Assembly (NCBI GenBank): GCA_963782965.1
Contig: CAWALV010000006.1
Span: 2,082,306-2,146,305 of the forward strand
Reading direction: 5' to 3'
DNA: 64,000 nucleotides
Source: CAWALV01 sp963782965
GTDB taxonomy: Bacteria; Actinomycetota; Actinomycetes; Acidothermales; Acidothermaceae
A program made the translations under genes and the position numbers. Shown here in pieces: positions 25,594 through 33,883 of this stretch. Each line of letters opens with the position of its first letter. The first letter of the stretch is position 1. The notes beneath the pieces were generated by a model that saw nothing but the letters and a program-made list of their open reading frames with translations, made no database searches and was not told where the DNA came from.

Positions 25594-26202
25594 CTACTGG
25601 ATTTCCCAGGTGAAGTCGGCGGTGACAGTGGCGCCTTGCAGGGTGTTGGGTGCCGCCGCATCGAACGTCCAGACGAGCCTGTACGCGACCATCCCACTGG
25701 CGGCCATGGCGATCGGCGCCTTAGCGGTGGCGTAAGTCGTCTTCAAGGCGGTCAATGCCGTGCTGGTCTCGACGTTGGTGGGGCTGGCCGGGAAGCCGGT
25801 GCAGTTCGCCGGTACCGCGGTCGCGACCGTGGCCTCGTCGATCGTCAGGTAGATCTTGTCACCGAGCGGTGAGACCAGCGGCAACGTGGGGCCGCTGAGG
25901 TACATCCCCAGGTTGCCTGCCAGCGAGCCGGTGTTCTTTACCGTGATGCACGTCGCCGTGCTGGTGAAACCGGGCTTGAAGTTGGTGCCACCGAAGACCG
26001 CGCTGGACGACGCTGCGAAGCTGCCGCTGCCGTTGTTCTGGAGGGTGAGCGAGCCGGCGGTCCACACGTTGGCGGTGTCGGGCGTGGTTCCGGAGAAGGC
26101 GGCGTAGCTGCCCTGCCAGACCAGCAGCCCGGCGGCCAAGAGACCGACTGCCGGAGCAAAGGCACGGACGAGGCGACGCCGGCGATCGTACGCCATGGTC
26201 AT
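25594..26202 (-). CDS. secreted TasA/camelysin-like protein with SipW-type signal peptide
   Basis: 202 residues. Basic start MTMAYDRRRRLVRAFAP, hydrophobic core VGLLAAGLLVWQGSYA, then AFSGTTPDTANVWTAGSLTL, the SipW-substrate motif. The mature domain is beta-rich and Thr/Ala-rich with ITVKNTGSLAGNLGMYLSG, a pattern of TasA-like modules. The first ATG (26202) has AGGAGA at good distance; a second ATG lies two codons on. The next gene encodes the peptidase-LamG fusion whose internal signal (AAFSATTADTGNVW) is strikingly like this one. Confidence 0.78.
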   Translation of the reverse strand: MTMAYDRRRRLVRAFAPAVGLLAAGLLVWQGSYAAFSGTTPDTANVWTAGSLTLQNNGSGSFAASSSAVFGGTNFKPGFTSTATCITVKNTGSLAGNLGMYLSGPTLPLVSPLGDKIYLTIDEATVATAVPANCTGFPASPTNVETSTALTALKTTYATAKAPIAMAASGMVAYRLVWTFDAAAPNTLQGATVTADFTWEIQ

Positions 26203-26455
26203 CTTGTTCTCCTGTGTCGAGGGGGTCGAACTTGTCCACCTCTTCGGCGAACTCAGCCTCGACGTTGAGCTAGTTGGGTGACCTCTGCACGGACGGCGAG
26301 CATTCCTGCCCGGACGTCTCGTCGGCCCTCCGCCCGATGCGGTACGCGATTAGCCCTCTCGCGTGGATTTCGCACGCCCATCTGCTACGCGACCGCCTGA
26401 AAACCCGTATTCGCCCCGGAAAAGGGGACAACCGGCCAGCACCGTACTGGCGGCG
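26203..26455 (-). promoter_or_regulatory. 253-bp leader/promoter region of the second SipW locus
   Basis: Non-coding. It must hold the promoter of the TasA-like gene and the end of the transglutaminase operon. I see only a weak CCCC-TTTTCC-GGGG hairpin near 26416-26430 and no known riboswitch consensus. Confidence 0.35.
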
Positions 26456-27208
26456 TCAGCGCACGCCAACCGGTCCAGCGTGCCGGCCGACAGTCGATGT
26501 CCGGCACAGCTCACGAAGGCTGTCGAACACGGCAACCGCAGCGGCAGCATCAGCCTCGGCGAGGGGCTCCACGCCGTAGCACTCCCGCTCGAGGAGGTCG
26601 AGGGCGACGGTCACCTCGGGCGTGAAGGCAGTGTCAGGACCGAGCCGCATCACGACCTCGCGCGGCGTCTCGGCCATGACGCGACCGCGCGCGATCGCCA
26701 GAGCCGCGTCGAATCGCAGGTAGGCGTCGAGCACCGGCCCTGGCGTGCCGCGCGGCAGCGGAACCTGTGAGCCGGACTCCGGCAACGGCACGCGGCGCCT
26801 GCGCCGGCCCAGGATCAGCCAGCGCACCAACCCCGCGATCGCCACGGTGCCGACTCCGGCAGCGAGCTGCCCACCGACGAGCCCGCGCCCGGCAGAACGC
26901 AGCCACGTCCCCGCAGCCGCCGTCACGCCCAGATGGCTCGGCGCCGCGCTGGGCGCGGCGGCATTCGAGCCGGAGCTGCCGGCTGCGGCGACTGCCGGCG
27001 ACGCGAGCGTGGCGCCGGCAGTCGGGTCGGCGTCGACCCAGCCGACGCCGGGAGACCAGAACTGCACCCAGGCGTGCGCGTCGCTCGCCCGCATGACACG
27101 CATCCCCGGTTGCGACTGGGTATCGCCGAACGCAAAGCCGGTGACCAGCCGGGCGGGGATGCCGAGCGTGCGGAGCAGCACGACCTCTGCGGTGGCGAAC
27201 TGCTCACA
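26456..27208 (-). CDS. transglutaminase-like (TgpA-type) protein, 3' part after frameshift
   Basis: This frame holds the missing half of the neighbouring gene. It begins at a TGT that should encode the catalytic Cys (CEQFATAEVVLLRTLGIPARLVTGF), then the His motif DAHAWVQFW and Asp motif WVDADPTAG, a membrane segment (GVGTVAIAGLVRWLIL) and a C-terminal DUF4129-like region ending near EPLAEADAAAAVAVFDSLRE. An ATG at 27181 could start a truncated product without the Cys. Separated from the 5' part by a one-base shift at 27207-27212. Functional only if the extra base is an error or is bypassed. Confidence 0.75.
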   Translation of the reverse strand, partial: CEQFATAEVVLLRTLGIPARLVTGFAFGDTQSQPGMRVMRASDAHAWVQFWSPGVGWVDADPTAGATLASPAVAAAGSSGSNAAAPSAAPSHLGVTAAAGTWLRSAGRGLVGGQLAAGVGTVAIAGLVRWLILGRRRRRVPLPESGSQVPLPRGTPGPVLDAYLRFDAALAIARGRVMAETPREVVMRLGPDTAFTPEVTVALDLLERECYGVEPLAEADAAAAVAVFDSLRELCRTSTVGRHAGPVGVR

Positions 27209-28649
27209 GAAACCCCTGGTGGGTAACGAAGAGAAAGCTCTCGACCGCGTCAGTGCCTCGCGCCGGCACGGGCGCGGCGAGGCTGTACTTCTCGTTGGCT
27301 CGCAGGTATTTCTCGGCCGCCGCGACGGTTGCCGCTCGGGTGGGCTGCTGCCCGATCACCTGGGTCGCGAGGTCGCGAACCCGCTGCGGCACGTCGCTGG
27401 GCAGCGCCGTCCAGCGCGGGTCGCCCGGATCGTCGCCCGGCGAGCTTGGCGCAGGTGACGAGGCCGACGACGACGGCGCCGGCGATGTCGAGGTCACCCG
27501 GTAGTCCAAGGACGACGCCAGGGTGCTGGCGGGCAGATCGACCAGCATCGGGTTGCCCTCGGCGTCCGCGATCACCGCGCCCGGCCCGCGGTAGGACGTC
27601 ACGCGACCCGGTGCGAGCACGACGTGGATCGGCTGTGTCGACAGCATCCGGACGGTGTCCGAGCGGGTCGTGAGCTTCGCGGTGGCCGGCTGGAGCGGAT
27701 CGGGCGGCGCGCTCTGCACAGTGCCGGCGCCGTCTCGGGTCGTGCGCCAACTCGGTTGCGCCGAGCCGGTCACCGTCCAGCTCGAGCCGTCATAGTGATC
27801 GTAGACCGCGCCCTGCCAGTAGCGCGGCGCGCCGGCGGGCACCTCGAACAGCGGAGTGTCCGACAACTCGCCGCGCGCGCGCAGATCGAGGGTGCCGCTG
27901 CTCGGATCGGCAATCGCTCTGCTGTACGCGAGCGGATCCGTTGCAACGTGCCCCGAGCCGGAATTCGCTGTGGCGGCAGCATGTTTGACCGGTTGCGTGC
28001 CCAGGGACAGGGAGTTCGGAACGAGCAAGAACACGACCGCAGCCACACCGGCGACTCTGGTCACCTGCACGACGACAGGGCGCGTCGGCCGGAACGCAGC
28101 CGGCCGGGCGACCGTGACGGCATCGGCCACCAGCTCACCCTGGTGGACGAGAACCAGCGCAGCCAGCGTCGCCACGACCGCAACGGAGAACAGCGTTGCG
28201 AACACTGGTGTTTCGCGAACTTGGGTGCTGGCAACCGCCAGCAGCAGACCGATTGTCGGCGATCCCGCTGCGATATCGCGACGCGATATGACCCACGCCG
28301 CTTGAACGAGTTGTACGACCAGGAGCAACGACAAAGCGATCGGCGCGATCGCGGCTGAGTGCCCGGGGTGGGCCACCCCGGTAAAGGCACCGTCGTGCAG
28401 ACCGACCGCGACGAGGGCCGCGCATGCACCGATCCGTACCACGGGACCCACCCGGCGCAGGTGACCGCTGCGCGCGCCACCCAGCGCGACTTGATACGTC
28501 GTGACCGCCGCGACCAACGTCAGCAGACCGGCGGCTACGAGGCTGAACGTGCGGTGCTCCGCGCTCCACACCGCGCCGTCGGCTGCGAGCCCGGCGAGGA
28601 GCATGCTCGAGCCACTGGCGATGTCGACACGCAACAGGCGATCGGTCAC
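27204..28649 (-). CDS. transglutaminase-like (TgpA-type) membrane protein, 5' part
   Basis: 481 residues ending in THQGFL then TGA. Six or so membrane segments in the first 200 residues are followed by an extracellular DUF3488-type region (SDTPLFEVPAG, YWQGAVYDHYDGSSW) and the start of the transglutaminase domain. The sequence stops exactly where GFCEQF is expected: GGG TTT CTG TGA would read GFC with one T fewer. Co-transcribed with moxR and DUF58 genes through GTGA overlaps, the usual actinobacterial trio. Members are cell-envelope proteins of poorly known function. Confidence 0.85.
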   Translation of the reverse strand: MTDRLLRVDIASGSSMLLAGLAADGAVWSAEHRTFSLVAAGLLTLVAAVTTYQVALGGARSGHLRRVGPVVRIGACAALVAVGLHDGAFTGVAHPGHSAAIAPIALSLLLVVQLVQAAWVISRRDIAAGSPTIGLLLAVASTQVRETPVFATLFSVAVVATLAALVLVHQGELVADAVTVARPAAFRPTRPVVVQVTRVAGVAAVVFLLVPNSLSLGTQPVKHAAATANSGSGHVATDPLAYSRAIADPSSGTLDLRARGELSDTPLFEVPAGAPRYWQGAVYDHYDGSSWTVTGSAQPSWRTTRDGAGTVQSAPPDPLQPATAKLTTRSDTVRMLSTQPIHVVLAPGRVTSYRGPGAVIADAEGNPMLVDLPASTLASSLDYRVTSTSPAPSSSASSPAPSSPGDDPGDPRWTALPSDVPQRVRDLATQVIGQQPTRAATVAAAEKYLRANEKYSLAAPVPARGTDAVESFLFVTHQGFL

Positions 28650-29797
28650 CCGGGCACCGCCTTCGCGCTCTGAGCCCAGCGGACGACGTCGATGACCGCA
28701 ACCTGAGCGTTGCGCGCTGCGGCGTCGACCTGAGTGCGCCAGAACGCCGGCACGGCACTGTTCGCGACCAGCAACACCGTGCCGCCCGATGCCACATGGC
28801 CGAACGCGTGGGAAAGCAGATCCGGGGTGGGCACATCGGTCACGTCGATACTCGCGAAGCTGTCGAGTGTCGAGCTTTCCTCAGACGGGTGCCGGTAGCC
28901 GAACCCCGCAGTCTGCGCGACGATGCATGTCGGCACACCGCGACGGAGTGCGTCTGTGGCGGTGGCCGCCACCATGGCGAGGGCCGATTCGAATTCGGCG
29001 TCGCGTGGCGCCCGACCGCTTGAACCTGCCGCAACCATGACGACGGCCACGAGCGATCCCGCGCCGCGCCGCTCACGATCGAGCACCGCCGGTCGGCCGG
29101 TTCGAATGGTCGAACGCCAGTGCACATCGCTGAGCTGATCGCCCGAGCGCCACTCCCGAATGCCACGGACGTCGACGTCCGGTGTCGCGCCCATCGCGCT
29201 GCCCGCCGGCGCGCCCCCCGATTCTTCGATGTTCACCGGAGCCGCGGCCTGGGGCAGGCAGGTCAACGGGTGCCGGATGCGATGCGCGGAGGAGCGCGAG
29301 AACAATCCGAAGGCCCCGGCCTGTGTGATGTGCACGTCGGTGTGGGTAGCGACGCCCCGAGCCGTGGGGGTCCGACGGGCGGCCACGGTCGCCTCGCCGC
29401 GGCCGGGCAACGCGTCGATGAGCCCGACCAGATCAGGCACCAGCCGGCGTCCGGCACGGATGCGGTGACGGACGACGAGGTTGCGTCGGGTCGCCGAGCC
29501 CAGATTCGTCAACCGCACGCTGGTCTCGAACGGCTCCCCTACGGCGACCCGGTCGGGGGCGTCGACCCGAACCTCGATACGCAGCGGCGACAGGACATCG
29601 AGGAAGGACACCACCACGAGGCCGACGAGAACCGCACCGATCACCTGCGGCCACAGGAGCCTCTCGTGCGCCGCGAACGCGAACGAGCCGCCCGCGCCGA
29701 GCAGGGTCGGCAGCACGGCCGGACCGGCGTGAATGGGCTGGCGCCGGACGCGGCCGGCGACCGGGCCCCGCCGCCACAAGGAGCGTGGACGCTTCAC
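28646..29797 (-). CDS. DUF58 domain membrane protein
   Basis: 383 residues. Two N-terminal membrane segments (about 27-66), a beta-rich region, and the DUF58 signature VRGIREWRSGDQLSDVHWRSTIRTGRPAV followed by a von Willebrand A-like fold (LVAVVMVAAGS). DUF58 proteins sit between MoxR ATPases and transglutaminase-like proteins and are thought to act in their assembly or activation. Starts overlap: GTGA with moxR upstream and GTGA with the transglutaminase gene downstream. Confidence 0.9.
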   Translation of the reverse strand: MKRPRSLWRRGPVAGRVRRQPIHAGPAVLPTLLGAGGSFAFAAHERLLWPQVIGAVLVGLVVVSFLDVLSPLRIEVRVDAPDRVAVGEPFETSVRLTNLGSATRRNLVVRHRIRAGRRLVPDLVGLIDALPGRGEATVAARRTPTARGVATHTDVHITQAGAFGLFSRSSAHRIRHPLTCLPQAAAPVNIEESGGAPAGSAMGATPDVDVRGIREWRSGDQLSDVHWRSTIRTGRPAVLDRERRGAGSLVAVVMVAAGSSGRAPRDAEFESALAMVAATATDALRRGVPTCIVAQTAGFGYRHPSEESSTLDSFASIDVTDVPTPDLLSHAFGHVASGGTVLLVANSAVPAFWRTQVDAAARNAQVAVIDVVRWAQSAKAVPG

Positions 29798-30819
29798 GCC
29801 TGCAGCGGCACCGCGACGGAGGCGAGCAGGTCGTGCACCAGGGCAACGCCCGCCGGCATGCCGCGACGCTCGCTCGAAAACGACAGGTCAGGCGCCAGCA
29901 CCAACCGGTGCCCGAGCACGCTGGGCGCCAGCGCCTTCACGTCGTCCGGCACGACGTAGTTGCGGCCACCGAGCAAGGCGCGCGCCTGCGCGCATCGCAG
30001 CAGTGACAGGCCCGCGCGCGAGCTCGCACCGACTCGGATGCTCGCGTGGGTTCGGGTACCGGTGATGACCGCGAGTGCGAAGTCGAGTACCGAGTCGGCG
30101 ATGAACGTCCTTCGCACTTCCAGTTGCAGCCAACGCAATTCGTCGGCCGTGAGTACGGCCTCCAGATCGCTCACCGTTGGCCGGATGAGCTGCTCGCGCA
30201 TCACCTGGCGTTCGGTCAGCACGTCGTTGTGGCCAAGCGTGAGCGCGACCGCGAATCGGTCCAGCTGGCTTTCCGGCAACGGGAAGGTCCCGTACTGGTC
30301 GTTCGGGTTCTGCGTGGCTACGACGAAGAACGGGTTCGGCAGTTCGTGCCGAAAGCCGTCGACCGTGACGCTGCCTTCGTCCATCGCCTCGAGCAGCGCG
30401 GACTGCGCTCTGGGGGTCGCTCGGTTCAGTTCGTCGATCAGCAGAACGTTCGTGAACACCGGACCAGGGACGAACGTGAACTCCTGCCGCGAGGGATCCC
30501 ACAGCGACGAACCGGTGATATCGGCGGGCAAGAGGTCGGCCGTTCCCTGGACCCGCCGGAAGTCGCCGTGCACCGATCTCGCGACGGCGTGGGCCAGCGT
30601 CGTCTTGCCGCTCCCTGGGACGTCCTGCACGAGGACGTGTCCACCGGAGAGCAGCCCGATCGTGACCATCTCGATGGCGGCGCGGCGGCCGCGCACGATG
30701 TGTTCGACGTTACCGACGAGGCGGTTCGCCATCTGCCCGGCGAGTGCCCGCGACTCGGTCGCGTACGCATCCGGCAACGCCTCGAATACGTCCTCGCCCA
30801 GCAACACCGCGGGGTTCAT
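29794..30819 (-). CDS. moxR: MoxR-family AAA+ ATPase
   Basis: 341 residues. Walker A DVPGSGKT (66-73), Walker B VLLIDELNRA, sensor motif ATQNPNDQYGTFPLPESQLDRF with the MoxR-type Arg finger, and a C-terminal lid with ASSRAGLSLLRCAQA. MoxR ATPases work as chaperones for membrane or metalloprotein partners, here most likely the DUF58 and transglutaminase-like proteins. ATG 30819 follows GGGAGGA. First gene of the operon; a strong hairpin separates it from the STAS gene. Confidence 0.93.
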   Translation of the reverse strand: MNPAVLLGEDVFEALPDAYATESRALAGQMANRLVGNVEHIVRGRRAAIEMVTIGLLSGGHVLVQDVPGSGKTTLAHAVARSVHGDFRRVQGTADLLPADITGSSLWDPSRQEFTFVPGPVFTNVLLIDELNRATPRAQSALLEAMDEGSVTVDGFRHELPNPFFVVATQNPNDQYGTFPLPESQLDRFAVALTLGHNDVLTERQVMREQLIRPTVSDLEAVLTADELRWLQLEVRRTFIADSVLDFALAVITGTRTHASIRVGASSRAGLSLLRCAQARALLGGRNYVVPDDVKALAPSVLGHRLVLAPDLSFSSERRGMPAGVALVHDLLASVAVPLQA

Positions 30820-30921
30820 GGGTCCTCCCTCGTCGAGCCGTGCACCTGGCGCCCGGCGGCAACAAGTCCCTCACTGGAGACCTTCGGCCAACTGCGGGCA
30901 CTCCTGAGGTCTCCGGAACAG

Positions 30922-30961
30922 CCGAGTGCCCCTGCCGCGTCCTGTCGGCAGGGGCACTCGG
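30922..30961 (-). terminator. hairpin terminator after STAS gene
   Basis: Perfect 16-bp stem (30922-30937 with 30946-30961) and 8-nt loop, 26 nt downstream of the STAS gene stop on the minus strand. No U tract. Confidence 0.75.
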
Positions 30962-30986
30962 GGGGAAGGTCGGGGTGGGCGGCCCG

Positions 30987-31427
30987 TCAGACGGCGTACA
31001 CCGCGTCGTCTGGAAGCCGCGCCGGCGCGAGCCGCTCGGCCGGACCGGGCGGGATGTCGCGGACGGCGAGGATGCGGCGCAGCCGGGTGGCCGCCAGCAG
31101 GCGCATCACCCGGGCGGGGACGCGGGCGAGCACCAGCCGGCGTCCGACTCGCTGCGCCTGGCGGTGCAGCCCGACCAGAAGGCCGAGGCCCACCATGTCG
31201 ACGCAGTCGACCTCGGCGAGGTCGACGACCAGGTCGGCGCCGGGCGCGGTGCCGTTCAAGCACTCGAGAAGGTATTCGCGGACGTCGGCGGAGGTGCTCG
31301 CGTCGAGCCGGCCACTCAGGCAGACGTCGGTGCTGGCCGAGGTGCCGGCCGGGGCCACGGCGGCCGTCTCAATCGCGTCTGCCGCCGCGGGAACGGTGGT
31401 GAGGCTGGCGGTGCTTCCGACGGGCAT
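30987..31427 (-). CDS. STAS-domain protein (anti-sigma factor antagonist type)
   Basis: 146 residues. A disordered N-terminus precedes the STAS core: VCLSGRLDASTSADVREYLLECL, LVVDLAEVDCVDMVGLGLLVGLHRQAQR, VPARVMRLLAATRLRRIL. The usual phosphorylatable Ser of SpoIIAA (in D-S-S/T-G) is replaced by Met in VDMVGLG, so regulation by phosphorylation is doubtful. ATG 31427 has GGGGAGGACAC upstream. Monocistronic, followed by a hairpin. No anti-sigma factor or sigma gene lies nearby. Confidence 0.85.
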   Translation of the reverse strand: MPVGSTASLTTVPAAADAIETAAVAPAGTSASTDVCLSGRLDASTSADVREYLLECLNGTAPGADLVVDLAEVDCVDMVGLGLLVGLHRQAQRVGRRLVLARVPARVMRLLAATRLRRILAVRDIPPGPAERLAPARLPDDAVYAV

Positions 31428-31504
31428 GTGTCCTCCCCGCTGCCGAGCTTTGCGGATACCTCGAGTACGACGCCTGCGGCCCATCCGCGGTTGCTCCATC
31501 AGGC

Positions 31505-31534
31505 TGACTTACAGGAGACCATATGGATCGACAA
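31505..31534 (-). promoter_or_regulatory. possible promoter of STAS gene
   Basis: On the minus strand TTGTCG (31529-31534) and TAAGTC (31505-31510) are 18 bp apart, a reasonable -35/-10 pair. It would give a leader of about 70 nt. Confidence 0.3.
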
Positions 31535-31628
31535 GGACACGGCTATGCAGTGGAATCGCCATGAAACCGACACATGGCAACATCCCGTTGCCTCGTCAAC
31601 CACTCGACGACGTCGCCGCAGCCGACCG

Positions 31629-32486
31629 TCATTGCTCGTATCGATAGAAGCCGCGACCCGCTTTGCGCCCCAGTTCGCCATCGGCGACCATCCGCAACAA
31701 CACCGGAGGCGGCGCGAATTTGGCATCGCCCGTCTCCTCGTAGATCACCGCGGCTGCGTGTGCGATCACGTCGAGACCGGTGAGGTCGAGGGTGGCCAGC
31801 GGACCCATGGCATGCCCGAAACCGAGCTTGCACGCGGTGTCGATGTCCTCCGCGGTCGCGACACCGGATTCCACCAACGACATCGCCTCGTTGAGGAAGG
31901 CCACCAGCAGCCGCGACGTCACGAATCCGGCGACGTCACGCTCGACGACGATGCACGTCTTGCCGACGGACTCTGCGAACTCGCGAGCGCGCCGCAACGT
32001 GGTGTCGGAGGTGTGCTCGCCGCGAACCAGCTCGCACAGCTTCATCACCGGGACGGGCGAGAAGAAGTGGGTGCCGACCACCCGCTCGGGGGTGGCCACA
32101 GCCTGTGCGACCTGGCTGATCGGAATCGCCGTCGTGTTGGTCGCCAGCACGGCGTCGGTGTGGACGATGCCCTCGAGTTCGCCGAAGACCGCTCGCTTCG
32201 TCGCCAGGTCTTCGAAGACCGCCTCGACGACGAACTCGCAATCGGCGAACGTCGCCAGGTCGGTGGTGGTTCGCACCCGCTCGCCTGCTGCGGCCACGAC
32301 ATCGGCGCTGAGCGCCCCTTTGGCCACGAGGCGCTGCTGGGAGGCGGCGATGGCGCGCCGACCGCGTTCCAGCGCCGCGTCGTCGACATCGTGCATGACG
32401 ACGTCGTAGCCAGCGACCGAAGCCACCTGGGCGATGCCGGCTCCCATGAGTCCGGCACCGACGACGCCGACCGTTCCACCGGCCAT
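31629..32486 (-). CDS. 3-hydroxyacyl-CoA (3-hydroxybutyryl-CoA) dehydrogenase
   Basis: 285 residues. Rossmann NAD motif VGVVGAGLMGAGIAQV, catalytic His in VVGTHFFSPVPVMKLCE and Glu in the same stretch, DVAGFVTSRLLVAFLNEA, and the C-terminal domain GFGHAMGPLATLDLTGLD. It oxidises 3-hydroxybutyryl-CoA or related esters with NAD or NADP. Begins 5 bp after the murA stop on the same strand, so murA readthrough probably expresses it. Confidence 0.93.
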   Translation of the reverse strand: MAGGTVGVVGAGLMGAGIAQVASVAGYDVVMHDVDDAALERGRRAIAASQQRLVAKGALSADVVAAAGERVRTTTDLATFADCEFVVEAVFEDLATKRAVFGELEGIVHTDAVLATNTTAIPISQVAQAVATPERVVGTHFFSPVPVMKLCELVRGEHTSDTTLRRAREFAESVGKTCIVVERDVAGFVTSRLLVAFLNEAMSLVESGVATAEDIDTACKLGFGHAMGPLATLDLTGLDVIAHAAAVIYEETGDAKFAPPPVLLRMVADGELGRKAGRGFYRYEQ

Positions 32487-32491
32487 TGCGT

Positions 32492-33781
32492 TCAGCCCCC
32501 TACGGTCGACAGATCGATGTCGGGTTCGCGGACGACGTCGGCGCCGAGCCCACGGAGCTGGTCGACGAAACCGGAGTAGCCGCGATCGATGTGGTGAACC
32601 TGCCCGACGGTCGTCGTCCCGTCGGCGACCAGACCGGCCAGCACCAAGCCGGCACCGGCTCGGATGTCGGTGGCCTCCACCGGCGCCCCGGAGAGCCGCT
32701 CGCTACCGCGAATGACTGCGTGGTGCCCGTCGGTGCGGATGTCGGCGCCGAGCCGCACCAACTCCTGGATGAAGCGGAACCGGCCCTCGAACACGTTCTC
32801 CGTCACCATCGCAGTGCCGTCGGCCACGGCGTTGAGCGCGATCACCATAGGCAGGAAGTCGGTCGCGAAACCCGGGTAAGGCAGCGTGACGACGTCGACC
32901 GCGCGCGGTCGGCGCTCGGTCGAAACGCGAAACCCGTCGTCCAGCACCTCGACCGACGCGCCGCAGGTGGCGAGCCGGTCGAGCACGATCTCCAAATGCT
33001 CCGGGCGCGAGGCCCGGACCGCGACGCTGCCACGAGTCATCGCGGCGGCGATGGCGAACGTGCCGGCGACGATCCGGTCGGGCACGGTGGTGTGCGTGAC
33101 CGGCGAGAGATCGGCCACGCCCTGCACCTCGATCGTCGAGCTGCCCGCGCCGTCGACCTTCGCGCCCATCTCTTGCAGCATCCGCGCGAGATCGACGATC
33201 TCCGGCTCGCGGGCCGCGTTGTCGATCACGGTCGTGCCGTGCGCCAGCACGCCGGCCATGAGCAGGTTCTCGGTCGCGCCGACGCTGGGGAAGTCGAGCC
33301 AGATGGTCGCGCCCGTGAGTCCGCGGGGCGCACGGGCGACCAGGAAGCCGTGACTGCTCTCCAGCTCGGCGCCGAGCTTTTGCAGGCCGCCGATGTGCAG
33401 GTCGAGGCCGCGCGACCCGATGTTGTCGCCCCCCGGCAGCGCTACGTGTGCCTCACCGCAGCGGGCGAGCAACGGCCCCAACACGCTGATCGAGGCCCGC
33501 AGCCGCCGCACCAGGTCGTAGTCGGCGGCGTGCCCGACGTCCGACGGGACGTCGACGTGCAGCGTGCCGGGGAGAGACTCCACGCCACAGCCGAGGCGGC
33601 GCAGCAACTCGGCCATGATCTCGACGTCGAGGATGCTCGGAACCGACAAGATCGTCGTACGCCCCGACGCCAGCAGCGCCGCGGCCATCAGCTTCAGCAC
33701 GCTGTTCTTGGCACCGGTGACGAACACCTCGCCATCGAGGCGAGCGCCGCCGGCCACCCTGATCCGTTCCACCTGCCGCAT
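32492..33781 (-). CDS. murA: UDP-N-acetylglucosamine 1-carboxyvinyltransferase
   Basis: 429 residues. First step of peptidoglycan precursor synthesis. GAKNSVLKLMAAALL and the substrate loop LPGGDNIGSRGLDLHIGGL are clear. The residue that is Cys115 in E. coli MurA is Asp here (Asp119), as in mycobacteria; such enzymes stay active but cannot be alkylated by fosfomycin. Start ATG 33781 fits the family N-terminus, though no good ribosome site is visible. Divergent from the cobalamin adenosyltransferase gene. Confidence 0.94.
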   Translation of the reverse strand: MRQVERIRVAGGARLDGEVFVTGAKNSVLKLMAAALLASGRTTILSVPSILDVEIMAELLRRLGCGVESLPGTLHVDVPSDVGHAADYDLVRRLRASISVLGPLLARCGEAHVALPGGDNIGSRGLDLHIGGLQKLGAELESSHGFLVARAPRGLTGATIWLDFPSVGATENLLMAGVLAHGTTVIDNAAREPEIVDLARMLQEMGAKVDGAGSSTIEVQGVADLSPVTHTTVPDRIVAGTFAIAAAMTRGSVAVRASRPEHLEIVLDRLATCGASVEVLDDGFRVSTERRPRAVDVVTLPYPGFATDFLPMVIALNAVADGTAMVTENVFEGRFRFIQELVRLGADIRTDGHHAVIRGSERLSGAPVEATDIRAGAGLVLAGLVADGTTTVGQVHHIDRGYSGFVDQLRGLGADVVREPDIDLSTVGG

Positions 33782-33870
33782 CGTAACGGGATCGCCGGCT
33801 GCGAAGGCCCCGCCCCCCGCGCGCCACGTCGGCTCCGCAGAGCCGTCTCCGGGCGGCCATCCCGCTCCTA

Positions 33871-33876
33871 TACGCT
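33871..33876 (+). promoter_or_regulatory. -10 box of leaderless pduO-type gene promoter
   Basis: TACGCT (within TATACGCT), 7 nt before GTG 33884. Confidence 0.5.
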
Positions 33877-33883
33877 CGCCCTC

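Noticed and set aside
26203..26455. c-di-GMP or c-di-AMP riboswitch before the TasA-like gene
   Set aside because: No match to the core motifs of these classes could be seen; only a weak 4-bp hairpin is present.
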